Source: Anabaena sp. 4-3 (GTDB lineage Bacteria > Cyanobacteriota > Cyanobacteriia > Cyanobacteriales > Nostocaceae). From it: DNA of 45,643 nucleotides. How positions within the stretch are numbered: position 1 is the first letter of the stretch; each line of letters opens with the position of its first letter. Below, one piece after another: positions 8,171 through 17,177 of this stretch. The notes under the pieces were generated by a model, which saw only the letters and a program-made list of their open reading frames with translations, searched no databases and was not told where the DNA came from. The DNA is taken from positions 1-45,643 of the forward strand of contig NZ_LUHJ01000076.1 of NCBI RefSeq assembly GCF_001597745.1. The letters run 5' to 3'. A program made the translations under genes and the position numbers.

Positions 8171-9459
8171 TAGTTTGATAAAGTCTTAAATTTAACCCAT
8201 CCTGGTACAAACTTAATTTCACCGTTGGAATTCATCACAGTGCGTCTAGATTTTGGTGCTTCAAAACCGGGTGCTTTTAAACCGCAATTATCACGTATTT
8301 TTTCACGTAATTCATCGGTAAATAACAAATCTATAGTTGTTCCATTCATTCCACTACCCCAACCCAATCTTAAGCTATAAGGACATTTTTCGTTTTCGTA
8401 AAATTCTCGAATATAATTAAAATCTAAGTTTTTTCCTGCTGCTCTAGGATTATTTTCGATGTCTTGCCAGTAATCATGTTCATAATCCCATTGTTCTTGA
8501 GTGAATTCTTGACATATTTCTAATAGTTCATCCAGGTTGTTAAACGGTAACTTCATTCCTTTGTGATGTTTAAACCAAGAGAGCATTTCTGTATCTAATG
8601 TCAAGGTGAATTCCGTCTGGACATTACGCACCATTTCAGCATAGATAGATGCTTTATACTTAGCTAAGTAATCAGGAAATCTACTAGAAATTATCACTTC
8701 AGCTACAACAGCAAGGTTTATTGGTATTTTTTGCCCTTTTTTGTTGGTAATTTTATCTTCTATTAATGGCTGAGAATCTGTGACTTTGATTGCTCTTAAA
8801 AAGTCAGCGTTTGGCCCTCTAGCTGCAAAATTTCTATCTTGATAGGTGAGTTTAAATTCTGAAAACAAGCTATTCATAAATAGCTCATCATCTAAGAATT
8901 TCTGTTGATATGGGTTGAATTGTCCTAGTTTTTCTCTTAAGGTTTGTTCAATTGCACTCACCCGTTTAGAGGATGGTACTTGATAGCGGTCAGCGTGTTT
9001 GAGTAAATGATAGGCTATGGCTGTTCTAATTGCGCCTTTAATTGAAGAACCAGGGATGAATAATTGTCCCATACCATTGCGAATCATGGAACGTAAATCT
9101 GTAATTTTATCTGCTGTTAGCTTTTGGCTGATGGCTTCTTTGGGAAAAATTAGATTATCATTGCTATCTTTAGCGTTCCACCATTCATTACCAAAGGCTT
9201 GTTTTAAAAGTCTGGTGATGTCTTGACGTTCTTCAATAGCTTGAATGTAGTTGTTAAAAAAGCTTCCGCCTTTTGACAACAAACCCTTGGCTAATGCTTC
9301 TTGATTGGGTAGGTAAACTTTTTTATCTGTCTGCACATACTCAAAAGGATTCAATTGAGATACAGATGAGCCAATATGTAAAATGGGACTGGTCAACAGT
9401 ATTCTTTTTGATTGATAGAAGTCAGGCTTTTGCAGAGGTGAGGAAAGCGAAACCACCAT
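8170..9459 (-). CDS. csm5: Csm5, RAMP subunit of type III-A complex
   Basis: 429 residues. The N-terminal block LTSPILHIGSSVSQLNPFEYV is the Csm5 signature, and GQLFIPGSSIKGAIRTAIAYH (PGSS at 136-139) is the RAMP glycine-rich region. Csm5 caps the crRNA 3' end in the Csm complex and helps recruit trimming nucleases. The gene lies between csm4 and cas6 with tight spacing (a few bases from csm4, one base overlap with cas6), in the usual III-A order. The protein is somewhat longer than many Csm5 proteins, with a lysine-rich middle. No lesion is seen. Confidence 0.9.
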   Translation of the reverse strand: MVVSLSSPLQKPDFYQSKRILLTSPILHIGSSVSQLNPFEYVQTDKKVYLPNQEALAKGLLSKGGSFFNNYIQAIEERQDITRLLKQAFGNEWWNAKDSNDNLIFPKEAISQKLTADKITDLRSMIRNGMGQLFIPGSSIKGAIRTAIAYHLLKHADRYQVPSSKRVSAIEQTLREKLGQFNPYQQKFLDDELFMNSLFSEFKLTYQDRNFAARGPNADFLRAIKVTDSQPLIEDKITNKKGQKIPINLAVVAEVIISSRFPDYLAKYKASIYAEMVRNVQTEFTLTLDTEMLSWFKHHKGMKLPFNNLDELLEICQEFTQEQWDYEHDYWQDIENNPRAAGKNLDFNYIREFYENEKCPYSLRLGWGSGMNGTTIDLLFTDELREKIRDNCGLKAPGFEAPKSRRTVMNSNGEIKFVPGWVKFKTLSN

Positions 9460-9463
9460 ATTT

Positions 9464-10522
9464 TTATTTTTCCTTGACTTTAATTGGTAGACTTAAGCTG
9501 ATACCACTACGGTAAATGCGATGTTTTCTGAATTCTTTTGGTGTGACATCTACTAGCTTTCCTGCTGGTGGTTTTGGTGTCAGAAATACAGACCCTTCGC
9601 TAAACATTCGCACCATTTTGCGCCTTACTTGATTGTCAACTATCCAACCTCCCCGTTCTTGTATTTCATAGCTAGCGTTTTTTAAGAAATCTTCTGTTAT
9701 GGAAGAATCCCAAAATAAACTTAAGATGCTGTGATATTTACCATCGCTAAAGTCAACTAGCTGCTGCCAATTTGTTGGTAATTCACTCCAAGTAACGTCA
9801 AATCTGCCAGCACCACTAGAACGTTCTCCCCCAATTCCTTCTTCTCCTAACAGGTTTAATGCAGCGTGTAATTTATCTGCTAATTGTTCACCTTCTGAAG
9901 ATAGTTGCAGGAGAAAGTATAAACCTGCTGGGTTTTTATCCCAAGCAAATTGTACAAAGCCAGTATGATAAAGGTTGGTGGCTCTGGTAACTCTGTCTAC
10001 TGCAATTTTTGGCACTTTATCAGTGTGAAATGCCTGTTTGTAGTCAAAAGTTCCTAATTGTCGGAGTTCTCCATGAGATTTATTTTTGGTTTCATCAATT
10101 AATTCTTGAATGTCGCTGTCTTTAACTCCTTCTCCTTGATACCATCTCTGCCATAGTTCTAAGGGTAAGTAGTTAAGTTTTTTGTAGGTTTTGAAAAACG
10201 CTAAATCATCATCAGGGTATTTAGTGGGAAATTTGAGGGGACGAGGAAGGTAATAAATTGTGCGATCGCCTACTTCTCGGTAGATGAATGTAGAACTGAT
10301 ACGGAATGGGGGTATGAGTTCCGGTTTGTCTTGAGAGGGAAATTGCTGTAACAACTCCTCCACTGCATCTTTACCGAACAACCGTGCATAAATACTCACC
10401 CAGGCACTAAACAAAGCATCGGAACGCACGCGATCGCTGGTTTCTTCCATCCCAATTCCTACTTCGCCGAAGTGCGCCGGACTTCGACCAAAGTTGAGTT
10501 TTACTAATTTCCAAACACTCAT
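9464..10522 (-). CDS. csm4: Csm4, Cas5-like subunit of type III-A complex
   Basis: 352 residues. The start WKLVKLNFGRSPAHFGEVGIG and the block TSDRVRSDALFSAWVSIYARLFG are typical of Csm4, the subunit that holds the 5' repeat-derived handle of the crRNA and contacts Cas10. GGERSSGAGRFDVTW is the RAMP glycine-rich loop. ISLSLPIKVKE closes the protein, as in other Csm4 proteins. The ATG overlaps the csm3 stop by 4 bp, so it is coupled. Confidence 0.92.
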   Translation of the reverse strand: MSVWKLVKLNFGRSPAHFGEVGIGMEETSDRVRSDALFSAWVSIYARLFGKDAVEELLQQFPSQDKPELIPPFRISSTFIYREVGDRTIYYLPRPLKFPTKYPDDDLAFFKTYKKLNYLPLELWQRWYQGEGVKDSDIQELIDETKNKSHGELRQLGTFDYKQAFHTDKVPKIAVDRVTRATNLYHTGFVQFAWDKNPAGLYFLLQLSSEGEQLADKLHAALNLLGEEGIGGERSSGAGRFDVTWSELPTNWQQLVDFSDGKYHSILSLFWDSSITEDFLKNASYEIQERGGWIVDNQVRRKMVRMFSEGSVFLTPKPPAGKLVDVTPKEFRKHRIYRSGISLSLPIKVKEK

Positions 10523-11499
10523 GATTCATTTCCTGGCAATAATCTTTGTATGTAATCCCGTAAACTTCCGAAGTTATTTAAAAGTGCTTGCGTATCAGCG
10601 ATGGGTTGAAATGGTTGTATGTCAGATGTTCCAGAGGGATTTGTAATTTGGCGGTATTGTGCCAAGCTGCGATAGGAAAAATTGAAATGTTGGAATCTAA
10701 TTTTGCCGTAACCTCTTGAACCATGTCCGCCGAGTGCGTCATCTTCAAGTATGGCGAGTGCTATGGCAATGTTTTGTAAGTCTTCTATGGCTTGGTTAGC
10801 ATCTTCTACGGTGTACACCAATTCAAACTGGAATTTTGACCCGGCTGGGACACGTTCTAATTGTCTGGGGTTTGCGGCTGCTGTTACTCGGTCAATACCA
10901 TTTTCAAATTTCCACTCAGTCATGTATAAACCAGTGTCAACTTGTTTTAATTTTTCTGCTGATTCTGGTACTAAATGACTATCACGGATAATTAAGCGAG
11001 CCGGTGCGTTGCGTCCACGATTGATTCTAATACAATTTTGATTTTGTATTGTAAGAGTAGGATTATTTCTATTTTCTTCATATAATCCTTCATCTCTAGC
11101 AGTTTCAATTGGTAGCCAAAATTTCGACCCGCCAGTAGAACCAAACAGGCGACTAATTTGGCAGGTTCTAGCACCTTCGTAAGTAACAAAATGTCCATTT
11201 TCTACTTCAGTAAACCCATCTGCTAAATCATCGCTTTCATAACGCCAAGTGCCACTACCTCCAGTGCGGTTTAGAGGTTTATTTAATAACCTTTCTAAAA
11301 TAGAACGTAGTTTTCCTTTTATTGATGAACCCGGTAAATAAGGATACTTGGTTAGAGGATCACGAATTATAGGTTTATCTAGTCCACCGATATCTAAATT
11401 TTCGCCACCACCACCAATATGTAATCCTGTTTCGGCGGAGATATGACTGGTAAGTGTTAATTTACCGAGCAAGGGTTTTTGTGCGTATGATACTGGCAT
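10519..11499 (-). CDS. csm3: Csm3, Cas7-like backbone subunit of type III-A complex
   Basis: 326 residues, longer than the roughly 220 of minimal Csm3, with extensions in the thumb. LTSHISAETGLHIGG, then IGGLDKPIIRDP, then YPYLPGSSIKGKLRS are the Csm3 hallmarks. D41 in GGLDKP lies at the place of the aspartate that cuts target RNA at 6-nt steps, so slicing should be intact. GGHGSRGYGKIRF near residue 265 is the C-terminal RAMP loop. Several copies of Csm3 should line the crRNA. It overlaps csm4 by 4 bp and follows csm2 by 2 bp. Confidence 0.93.
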   Translation of the reverse strand: MPVSYAQKPLLGKLTLTSHISAETGLHIGGGGENLDIGGLDKPIIRDPLTKYPYLPGSSIKGKLRSILERLLNKPLNRTGGSGTWRYESDDLADGFTEVENGHFVTYEGARTCQISRLFGSTGGSKFWLPIETARDEGLYEENRNNPTLTIQNQNCIRINRGRNAPARLIIRDSHLVPESAEKLKQVDTGLYMTEWKFENGIDRVTAAANPRQLERVPAGSKFQFELVYTVEDANQAIEDLQNIAIALAILEDDALGGHGSRGYGKIRFQHFNFSYRSLAQYRQITNPSGTSDIQPFQPIADTQALLNNFGSLRDYIQRLLPGNES

Positions 11500-11501
11500 G
11501 A

Positions 11502-11981
11502 TTATTTTCCACCTTCAGCTTTGTGATAAGCAATAATTGATTCAATTAATTGAACTAGACGCTCAAAATCTTCTTTGCTGTGAACTTTATCAATAGCGAC
11601 TGACATCACTTCACTTAATGGTTTGGCGGGTTTTTGTCTAGCTGCGGCGTATGCCAATTTTGGTTTCAGTAGAACTACTTCTGTTTCAATTTTGGCAAAT
11701 TCACCTGTTTCAGCTAAGTCAGCTTTCAAACGATTCACAGCATCTAAGAATTTACGAACTTGGTTAGTTTCTAACCTTTGCTGTTTGAGATAAGGGCCAA
11801 ATTGTTCAGCGTGCTTAACTAGATTTCGGATAGGATATGTTTTTAGTCCATTTGTCAAACTATTAATAGTTTTAACAATTTCCTCAACAATATTTTGTGT
11901 ATTACTCATATTTGTTTGAGTAGTTAATTGTCTTGAGTTGGTTGGTGGAGAAGTTAGTTTTGCTTTAATTGGTTCTGGCAT
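11502..11981 (-). CDS. csm2: Csm2, small (Cas11-like) subunit of type III-A complex
   Basis: 159 residues, mostly helical. PIRNLVKHAEQFGPYLKQQ followed by LETNQVRKFLDAVNRLKADL is the Csm2 signature. Csm2 forms the second filament that contacts target RNA. The first 24 residues are proline- and threonine-rich and poorly conserved-looking. An internal ATG (MSNTQNIVEE, base 11909) gives a length nearer to the usual 130-140, so the true start may be there. It sits between cas10 (4 bp away) and csm3. Confidence 0.9.
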   Translation of the reverse strand: MPEPIKAKLTSPPTNSRQLTTQTNMSNTQNIVEEIVKTINSLTNGLKTYPIRNLVKHAEQFGPYLKQQRLETNQVRKFLDAVNRLKADLAETGEFAKIETEVVLLKPKLAYAAARQKPAKPLSEVMSVAIDKVHSKEDFERLVQLIESIIAYHKAEGGK

Positions 11982-11985
11982 ATAT

Positions 11986-14286
11986 TTATGAACGATTTAA
12001 AAGTTCAATCCAAGTAGCGATCGCCCGAAAATAAGGCGCGTTATAAGGACTTTTCAGAGAAGTCCGAAAATCACTGTCATCTAATACATCTTTGGGTAAT
12101 CTCGCTAGAGTATAAGCAATCTTTGGTAGATGCAAATAATAGCGAGTATCTACAGCCTCCTTAGATTCTTGATTATCTTTAAACTTTTCTAAAACCTGCT
12201 CTTGTATCTGTGCAGTTATCAGCAAGTTTCGCACAAAACTACGGGAATAATCTACTCCTATATTCTGTTGTTCTAATTTTTTAACAAACGGTAATACACC
12301 TAAGAGGTTTGGTCTAGCTTCTTGATTAGCATATCTTTCATTTATCTCATCAAACTTAGTCTTTTGAGGATGTCCTAGCCATTCATCCCATTTAAAAACT
12401 TGACCAAATAAGCCTAAACTATCTCTACCATTTCCCTTAGCAGCATCTTCAGCATCACCTGATGATTTCGCCGCTAGGTAAAGTGGAAATTTGATATCTT
12501 CAATGCTGACTCCACCTGATAATGTAATATGTGGATTACTCCCAGTGTAGGTGCGAAAAGATTGGTAAACATCAAAGGCAAAATTTACAATTTCGTTCCA
12601 TGCCCCGCTCACAAATAAATCATCACCCCCTGCATATATAAATAGTATATTATATTTTTCATCTTTTAGTGATACTTGCTGAATATTTTCAGGAAGATTT
12701 GCTAGTCTTTTTTGTGCCAAACTGTTGAGATAAACTTTAAAAAAATAACTCATTTGCCGTGAAAGTCCAGCCAATCTTGGTAAAGTTTGCTGTTCACCTA
12801 AGCCTTTAGCAAATATTTGTCCGAGTCGGTCTACATCCATTCTTAAATAACCAACTCTATCAATACCTTGAGCTTTGGCAGCCATTTCTTCAGCACGCAT
12901 AAAGCCTTGTACTTCTTCTGCATGATTTTTCCCGGTTTCATTTCCCTTACCATAGTTACCTAATAACAAGGGAGAAACATTTTTAAAATGCTTGAATTGA
13001 TAATGGTCTAATATCCAATCATTGACTAATAGAACCATGTCTGACTCTGGAACTATTGGTTTCCAAGTTTTGAAGCAATGATAATAAATATTGACAGCAG
13101 GAGAGTCATCACTTGCAGGAAGTTTAAATGACAGTGTAGGTAATTTACTTCCTACATTTTCACGAGTTGAGCGGACAATTGCTTTCACTCCAAATAAATC
13201 ACTTCCTAAATCGAACATACTGCGACAAGTTCCACAAGCCAAAACTGAATCTGGCTGATTTTTGTTAAGAGGTTTTAATTTTTCTGGTTCTACATCGTCA
13301 CGGTGACAAACGCGACAAGGTTCATGACTATGACGTGGGTTAATAAAATTGCTAATTTGGTCTGCAAATTTCTGAGATTTATGTACAGCTAGATTTTTGG
13401 TTGCATTTGACCAATGACTAGCAAATTCAGCACTGGCAATTTCTGTAATTGGCAAGTTTAAACAATCCAAAGCTAGAAAGACTTTACCTTGAAATTCTTC
13501 CAAAAGCCATTTATTAAATTGTTGTCGTACTTGTTGAACAACGTTGGTATTGTCTTCACTTGCCGATGCCAAAATATATAAGTTACCACCACCAGCATAA
13601 ATCACGTTAGTACGAGGAATTTTTAATCTTGATAGTAATTGCTGTACTACTTCTTCTGTAACTAACTCTAAATAAAAACTCCTGGCTCTGAGAGATTTTA
13701 AAGCCCCATCAGAAGAAATAGTATAAATAAATTTTTGAATTCCAGATAAATCGCCAGCAATTAAGCTAATTTTTTCGGCAGGATTATTAATTAAAGTTGT
13801 GGCGATCGCTGCTGTAATTCTTGCCATGTCTACCAAAGCTACATCAACTGCACCAAAGCTAAGACAGGAACCAAATTTTTCTAAGATCAGCATCAATAAA
13901 GAAAGGTTTTGCCAGTTATCTTTGAGATAGTCGGAAATTTTCTGATTAATTTCAGCTTTGAAAGACACCTGTGCTTCTTCAGGTTTATCGTCCAATGGGT
14001 AAGGTATTGTCGAATAGCTTTCATCTTGATTTTCAATAGCTGCTAGTGCATGGTAATGAGTGTTTGATGGTTCTTTATTTGGTTCATCAGATAAATTTAC
14101 ACTGTCAAATAGCAGACGCAATAATCCAACACTTGTATTTTCGTTCCAGCCTAATATTTCCTTTGCCCTTTCAACCTCTGAATACTCCTCATTGAGAGGA
14201 GGATGAGCAAAATTAGCCCATTTAGCTAACGCTGCGATCGCCTGTTGAATCACCTGTAATGCAACGTCTTGAGAACTTGTCACCAT
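11986..14286 (-). CDS. cas10: Cas10/Csm1, large subunit of type III-A complex, no HD motif
   Basis: 766 residues. The first Palm-like domain shows ISLIAGDLSGIQKFIYTISS and YAGGGNLYILA. A zinc finger follows (CRVCH from C324, then CGTC). The second Palm domain has GYLRMDVDRLGQIF and the cyclase motif GGDD at 553-556, which makes cyclic oligoadenylate from ATP when target RNA is bound. The N-terminal 130 residues contain no H-D pair or other HD-nuclease motif, unlike standard Csm1. The DNase activity is therefore probably absent and the output should be mainly signalling. It lies in order csx3-AAA (7 bp upstream), cas10, csm2. No frameshift is seen. Confidence 0.94.
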   Translation of the reverse strand: MVTSSQDVALQVIQQAIAALAKWANFAHPPLNEEYSEVERAKEILGWNENTSVGLLRLLFDSVNLSDEPNKEPSNTHYHALAAIENQDESYSTIPYPLDDKPEEAQVSFKAEINQKISDYLKDNWQNLSLLMLILEKFGSCLSFGAVDVALVDMARITAAIATTLINNPAEKISLIAGDLSGIQKFIYTISSDGALKSLRARSFYLELVTEEVVQQLLSRLKIPRTNVIYAGGGNLYILASASEDNTNVVQQVRQQFNKWLLEEFQGKVFLALDCLNLPITEIASAEFASHWSNATKNLAVHKSQKFADQISNFINPRHSHEPCRVCHRDDVEPEKLKPLNKNQPDSVLACGTCRSMFDLGSDLFGVKAIVRSTRENVGSKLPTLSFKLPASDDSPAVNIYYHCFKTWKPIVPESDMVLLVNDWILDHYQFKHFKNVSPLLLGNYGKGNETGKNHAEEVQGFMRAEEMAAKAQGIDRVGYLRMDVDRLGQIFAKGLGEQQTLPRLAGLSRQMSYFFKVYLNSLAQKRLANLPENIQQVSLKDEKYNILFIYAGGDDLFVSGAWNEIVNFAFDVYQSFRTYTGSNPHITLSGGVSIEDIKFPLYLAAKSSGDAEDAAKGNGRDSLGLFGQVFKWDEWLGHPQKTKFDEINERYANQEARPNLLGVLPFVKKLEQQNIGVDYSRSFVRNLLITAQIQEQVLEKFKDNQESKEAVDTRYYLHLPKIAYTLARLPKDVLDDSDFRTSLKSPYNAPYFRAIATWIELLNRS

Positions 14287-14293
14287 AAAACTT

Positions 14294-15229
14294 TCATCTC
14301 CCTAAAACTTCACTAATACTCAACCCCACCAACAACCGCGCTAAAGCTTGCACCGTCAAACGCTGGGAAACATCCTCACCTCGCTGTAATCTATGCACCC
14401 TACCGCGTAAAATCGGCGATTCCGACTCAATAACATCCTCATTCCCCAGAAAGTCGCTGAAAATTATCGCGATAACTTGCAAATTCAAGGACTCACACAA
14501 CTGTCGCCAAGGTGCAATCTCCGCCTCATCTTTAACTAAAATCACCGTGTGGTTAGCTTCCGCCATAATCAAGCGGTTCTCGTCTGATATTCTTCCGCCA
14601 ATATCAAAGACAAATATCGGTGTATTGATACCTCTGACTTCTTGCGCTTTCAGTTTGGCGAACTCTGCGGTAAATCTAGCTTTGTATTGTGCTTTTAACT
14701 GTGCTGCTAAATCAGGATCACGTCGGGCGGTTTCGCTGTACCACGAACCATCCCCATCAGGACAACCGGACATAAAGTATGATTCCGGCGCATTGGAAAT
14801 CTGCAATAGTGCTTGTTTTAATCCATCGCGAAAACAAGTCTTTCCAGTATTCGCAAAGCCACATAATACAACTTTCAGGTTGGCTTCAGAGTTGGACTCT
14901 CGCACCACATCCAATATATCCCCGACTTGATAGTTGGGATGTCTGCTAATGGTGACTACATATATATCTATCCCTGGTTTGCCTATCTTCGGATCTAATA
15001 GGGCGATCGCATCATACAATTTCCCTAATTTATCCCCTAATACCTGACTAACTAATACTGAAACTCTGCCATTAATTTTGATCAGAGAACCACCCGGTAA
15101 CTCACCTTGGGTAATCATCTCATCTAACTTTGCCGCTACATCCCGGACGATGCGATCGCCTGTCGCTAGGGTACTGCCAAATCCTACTTTCAGGATATCA
15201 CCCTGTAACTTAATTTCATAGGTACTCAT
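14294..15229 (-). CDS. Csx3-AAA fusion: ring-nuclease-like domain plus P-loop NTPase
   Basis: 311 residues. Residues 1-105 are a Csx3/Crn3 domain (YEIKLQGDILKVGFG, GGSLIKINGRVS, LDPKIGK). Residues 115-311 are a P-loop NTPase-like domain with Walker A GFANTGKT (124-131) and a Walker-B-like IFVFDIGG. Csx3/Crn3 proteins degrade cyclic tetra-adenylate; AAA-linked versions are known in cyanobacteria and related groups, but their NTPase role is unsettled. The stand-alone copy just upstream has histidines H65 and H69, whereas here the aligned positions are D66 and K70. D79 and H97 are kept. The domain may thus sense cA4 without cutting it, or act only with its twin. The cas10 gene starts 7 bp downstream. 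It is probably in one operon with csx3. Confidence 0.88.
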   Translation of the reverse strand: MSTYEIKLQGDILKVGFGSTLATGDRIVRDVAAKLDEMITQGELPGGSLIKINGRVSVLVSQVLGDKLGKLYDAIALLDPKIGKPGIDIYVVTISRHPNYQVGDILDVVRESNSEANLKVVLCGFANTGKTCFRDGLKQALLQISNAPESYFMSGCPDGDGSWYSETARRDPDLAAQLKAQYKARFTAEFAKLKAQEVRGINTPIFVFDIGGRISDENRLIMAEANHTVILVKDEAEIAPWRQLCESLNLQVIAIIFSDFLGNEDVIESESPILRGRVHRLQRGEDVSQRLTVQALARLLVGLSISEVLGR

Positions 15230-15281
15230 GATTGCAAGTTTGCTCTCAAAACAACTCCTCTAGCTGCTTATTTGATGGGTT

Positions 15282-15587
15282 TTAATCAATAAGGTCTCCT
15301 AGTTTATATGCGGGATTGTGTGTGATGCAAGTCACATATTTACCTATTTTTGGATCATAAAAAGCTACAGCACCGTAAATATGTGCAAGTTTATGCGCCA
15401 ACACAAACGCCACAGGTATAGATATCGGCCCGTTAATCTTCAGTAACGGCCCCCCTGCTAATTCCCCGGAATTTGCCATTTCTTCCAGTTGCGCTGCTGC
15501 ATCCCGCACAATTTGGTCATTTTGGGCAGGTTCACCAAAACCAACACGTAAAATCCCTTCTTTTAACTCAATTTTATAGGTAGCCAT
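15282..15587 (-). CDS. csx3: Csx3/Crn3 ring nuclease, stand-alone
   Basis: 101 residues from the ATG at 15587, which is preceded by GGAGAG at 7-8 bases. The frame is open further upstream, but that part lacks an RBS and overlaps the promoter region. MATYKIELKEGILRVGFG, GGPLLKINGPISIPVAF, LAHKLAHIYGAVAFYDPKIGKY and THNPAYKLGDL are the Csx3 core. H65, H69, D78 and H90 are at the conserved positions linked to cA4 cleavage. Its role would be to switch off the CARF effectors by clearing the second messenger. It is the first gene of the Csm operon, 52 bp before csx3-AAA. Confidence 0.9.
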   Translation of the reverse strand: MATYKIELKEGILRVGFGEPAQNDQIVRDAAAQLEEMANSGELAGGPLLKINGPISIPVAFVLAHKLAHIYGAVAFYDPKIGKYVTCITHNPAYKLGDLID

Positions 15588-15611
15588 TGTTTTCTCTCCA
15601 GTGATGGATAC

Positions 15612-15643
15612 ATCATACACGGGGCTGGAAGAACCCGCTTCCA
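15612..15643 (-). promoter_or_regulatory. Candidate promoter and operator of the Csm operon
   Basis: Read on the minus strand, a -10-like TATGAT (plus 15612-15617) lies about 24 bp before the csx3 start. Directly upstream of it is a 6-bp perfect dyad, TGGAAG-N6-CTTCCA (15626-15643), in the -35/spacer region. The divergent gene encodes a WYL regulator, so this dyad is a plausible operator. Inference only; no clear -35 box. Confidence 0.35.
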
Positions 15644-15665
15644 AATTGTTGTATGCTAGAAGTTA

Positions 15666-15788
15666 CGGGGATAAGGGGATGAGGGGGATGAGGGGGATGA
15701 GGGAGACAAGGGAGATAAGGGAGAAATTCTTTCCCAATCCCCAGTCCCCAATCCCCAGTCCCCAATCCCCAATCCCCAATCCCCAGTC
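15666..15788. repeat. Short tandem repeats between csx3 and the WYL gene
   Basis: GGGATGAGG-type and GGGAGA-type units at about 15666-15720 are followed by CCCCAGT/CCCCAAT heptamers at 15733-15788. They are read open in the frame of the WYL gene but give low-complexity peptide (MRGMRGMRE, NPQSPIPSPQ). This is the main reason to reject an upstream start for that gene. Confidence 0.85.
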
Positions 15789-15798
15789 CCTAAAAAAA

Positions 15799-17127
15799 GT
15801 GTCTGAATCAATTTTTGCTGATGTTCCCCAAGTAGAGTTGTTGCAATGGTTAGCGCGGGGTTCTCTGAAACAGAACTTACCTCGTGCAGTACGTTTGTGG
15901 GTATGGTTGCGTTGTTTATATGGTGATGCTCAAGACCGTTTATTATTAGATGATGCTTTCAGTTTTGCAGACTGGCGTAATGCTTTTTTTCTTTCCTCTC
16001 ACCCCAAGGGGGAAGCAATTCCTGAACTGCATCATCGCCAATGTCCCTGTGCTAAAACTATCGCCGATTGGTTGTTTGATAGTAAAACCGGACTAGAACA
16101 ATCCCAATGGAGGCGATCGCTTTCCACACATACCCCCATCCCCAATTTAGATCAGCTACTCCAACAACGATTGTTTGGTGTGACTCGTCGCACTCTGCAA
16201 GCTGATTTAGATATTCTCACAGAGTTGGGTTGGCTGGAGAAACACCAGCAGAAATATTACCGTGTGCAGCAATTCCCTACTCGTCCGATCACCACTAAGC
16301 TGCATAGTAATGAATTACACTTTCTCAATCAAGAGGATTTGGTGGCGATCGCTCAAAATCTATCTCAAGAAATCTGCGGGGTGCGGCGGTTTTTCTTCAA
16401 ACTCGATTATGTAGTCACGGCTATAGATGAAGTAGACAACTTGCAATATCAACTACAAAAGCTGTGGGAAAAAACACCAGTACCACCGATTAAAATCACA
16501 TACAGCAGTGCCAGATTGGGAAGCACATTTAACTGTGTAGTGTATCCAGTGTGTATTTATTATGTGCAACGTGCGGTTTATCTCTGCGCTTTTGGGGAAA
16601 GTCCTGACCACAAAACAGACTGGTATAATTTCCGTCTAGACAGGATAAAAGATATTACCCCGATTGACTGGACACATCCAGCCATTCCCAAGCATCTGCA
16701 ACAACGCTACCATCAACACAACTTACCCACCTCAGATGAGATTGAAATACAAATGTCTCAAGCTTGGGGTTTTGATTTCTATTTAAAACCTCGGTTGATG
16801 GTGTTACGCTTTGACCGAGATTATCACGACCGCTACATCGACCGTACATTTCGCCATGACACATTTAAGGCGATCGCCTACCCACAAGTCAAAACCCTGA
16901 TCCAAAAGTCTACAGCCAACCCCGAACAAGCCGCATTACTAAAAATTCTCGCCCATCGTTCCCCAGAGGATGCTTATTACCGGGTGCAATATCGACATGG
17001 TGATCACAATGTGATGATGCGTCTACGCGCTTGGCGGCCTATAGTAGAAGTTCTTCTTCCTTGGGATCTGCGCCAAACTATAGCGGCTGATGTCGCTAGA
17101 GAATGTCAGCTTTATACCGTTTGTTGA
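15799..17127 (+). CDS. CRISPR-associated WYL-domain regulator (TIGR03985-like)
   Basis: 442 residues if started at the GTG at 15799 (VSESIFADVPQVELLQWLARG). The frame is open back to 15601, but that part is tandem-repeat DNA. A winged-helix region with LFGVTRRTLQADLDILTELGWL precedes a WYL-like domain (VYPVCIYYVQRAVYLCAFGE, YNFRLDRIKDI). The C-terminal part ends LPWDLRQTIAADVARECQLY. It resembles the cyanobacterial TIGR03985 family found beside type III loci. WYL proteins bind nucleic-acid or nucleotide ligands and usually repress or activate nearby defence genes. Its divergent placement from csx3 fits control of the Csm operon. The family name is from memory and unverified. Confidence 0.75.
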   Translation: MSESIFADVPQVELLQWLARGSLKQNLPRAVRLWVWLRCLYGDAQDRLLLDDAFSFADWRNAFFLSSHPKGEAIPELHHRQCPCAKTIADWLFDSKTGLEQSQWRRSLSTHTPIPNLDQLLQQRLFGVTRRTLQADLDILTELGWLEKHQQKYYRVQQFPTRPITTKLHSNELHFLNQEDLVAIAQNLSQEICGVRRFFFKLDYVVTAIDEVDNLQYQLQKLWEKTPVPPIKITYSSARLGSTFNCVVYPVCIYYVQRAVYLCAFGESPDHKTDWYNFRLDRIKDITPIDWTHPAIPKHLQQRYHQHNLPTSDEIEIQMSQAWGFDFYLKPRLMVLRFDRDYHDRYIDRTFRHDTFKAIAYPQVKTLIQKSTANPEQAALLKILAHRSPEDAYYRVQYRHGDHNVMMRLRAWRPIVEVLLPWDLRQTIAADVARECQLYTVC

Positions 17128-17177
17128 TGAAAATGCGCTTGATTCTTACAGCAGTTTTCCGCTAATTAGACCATAGT

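Noticed and set aside
15601-15798. Upstream extension of the WYL regulator by 66 codons
   Set aside because: The extension translates tandem repeats and the csx3 promoter region. GTG 15799 gives a family-like N-terminus.
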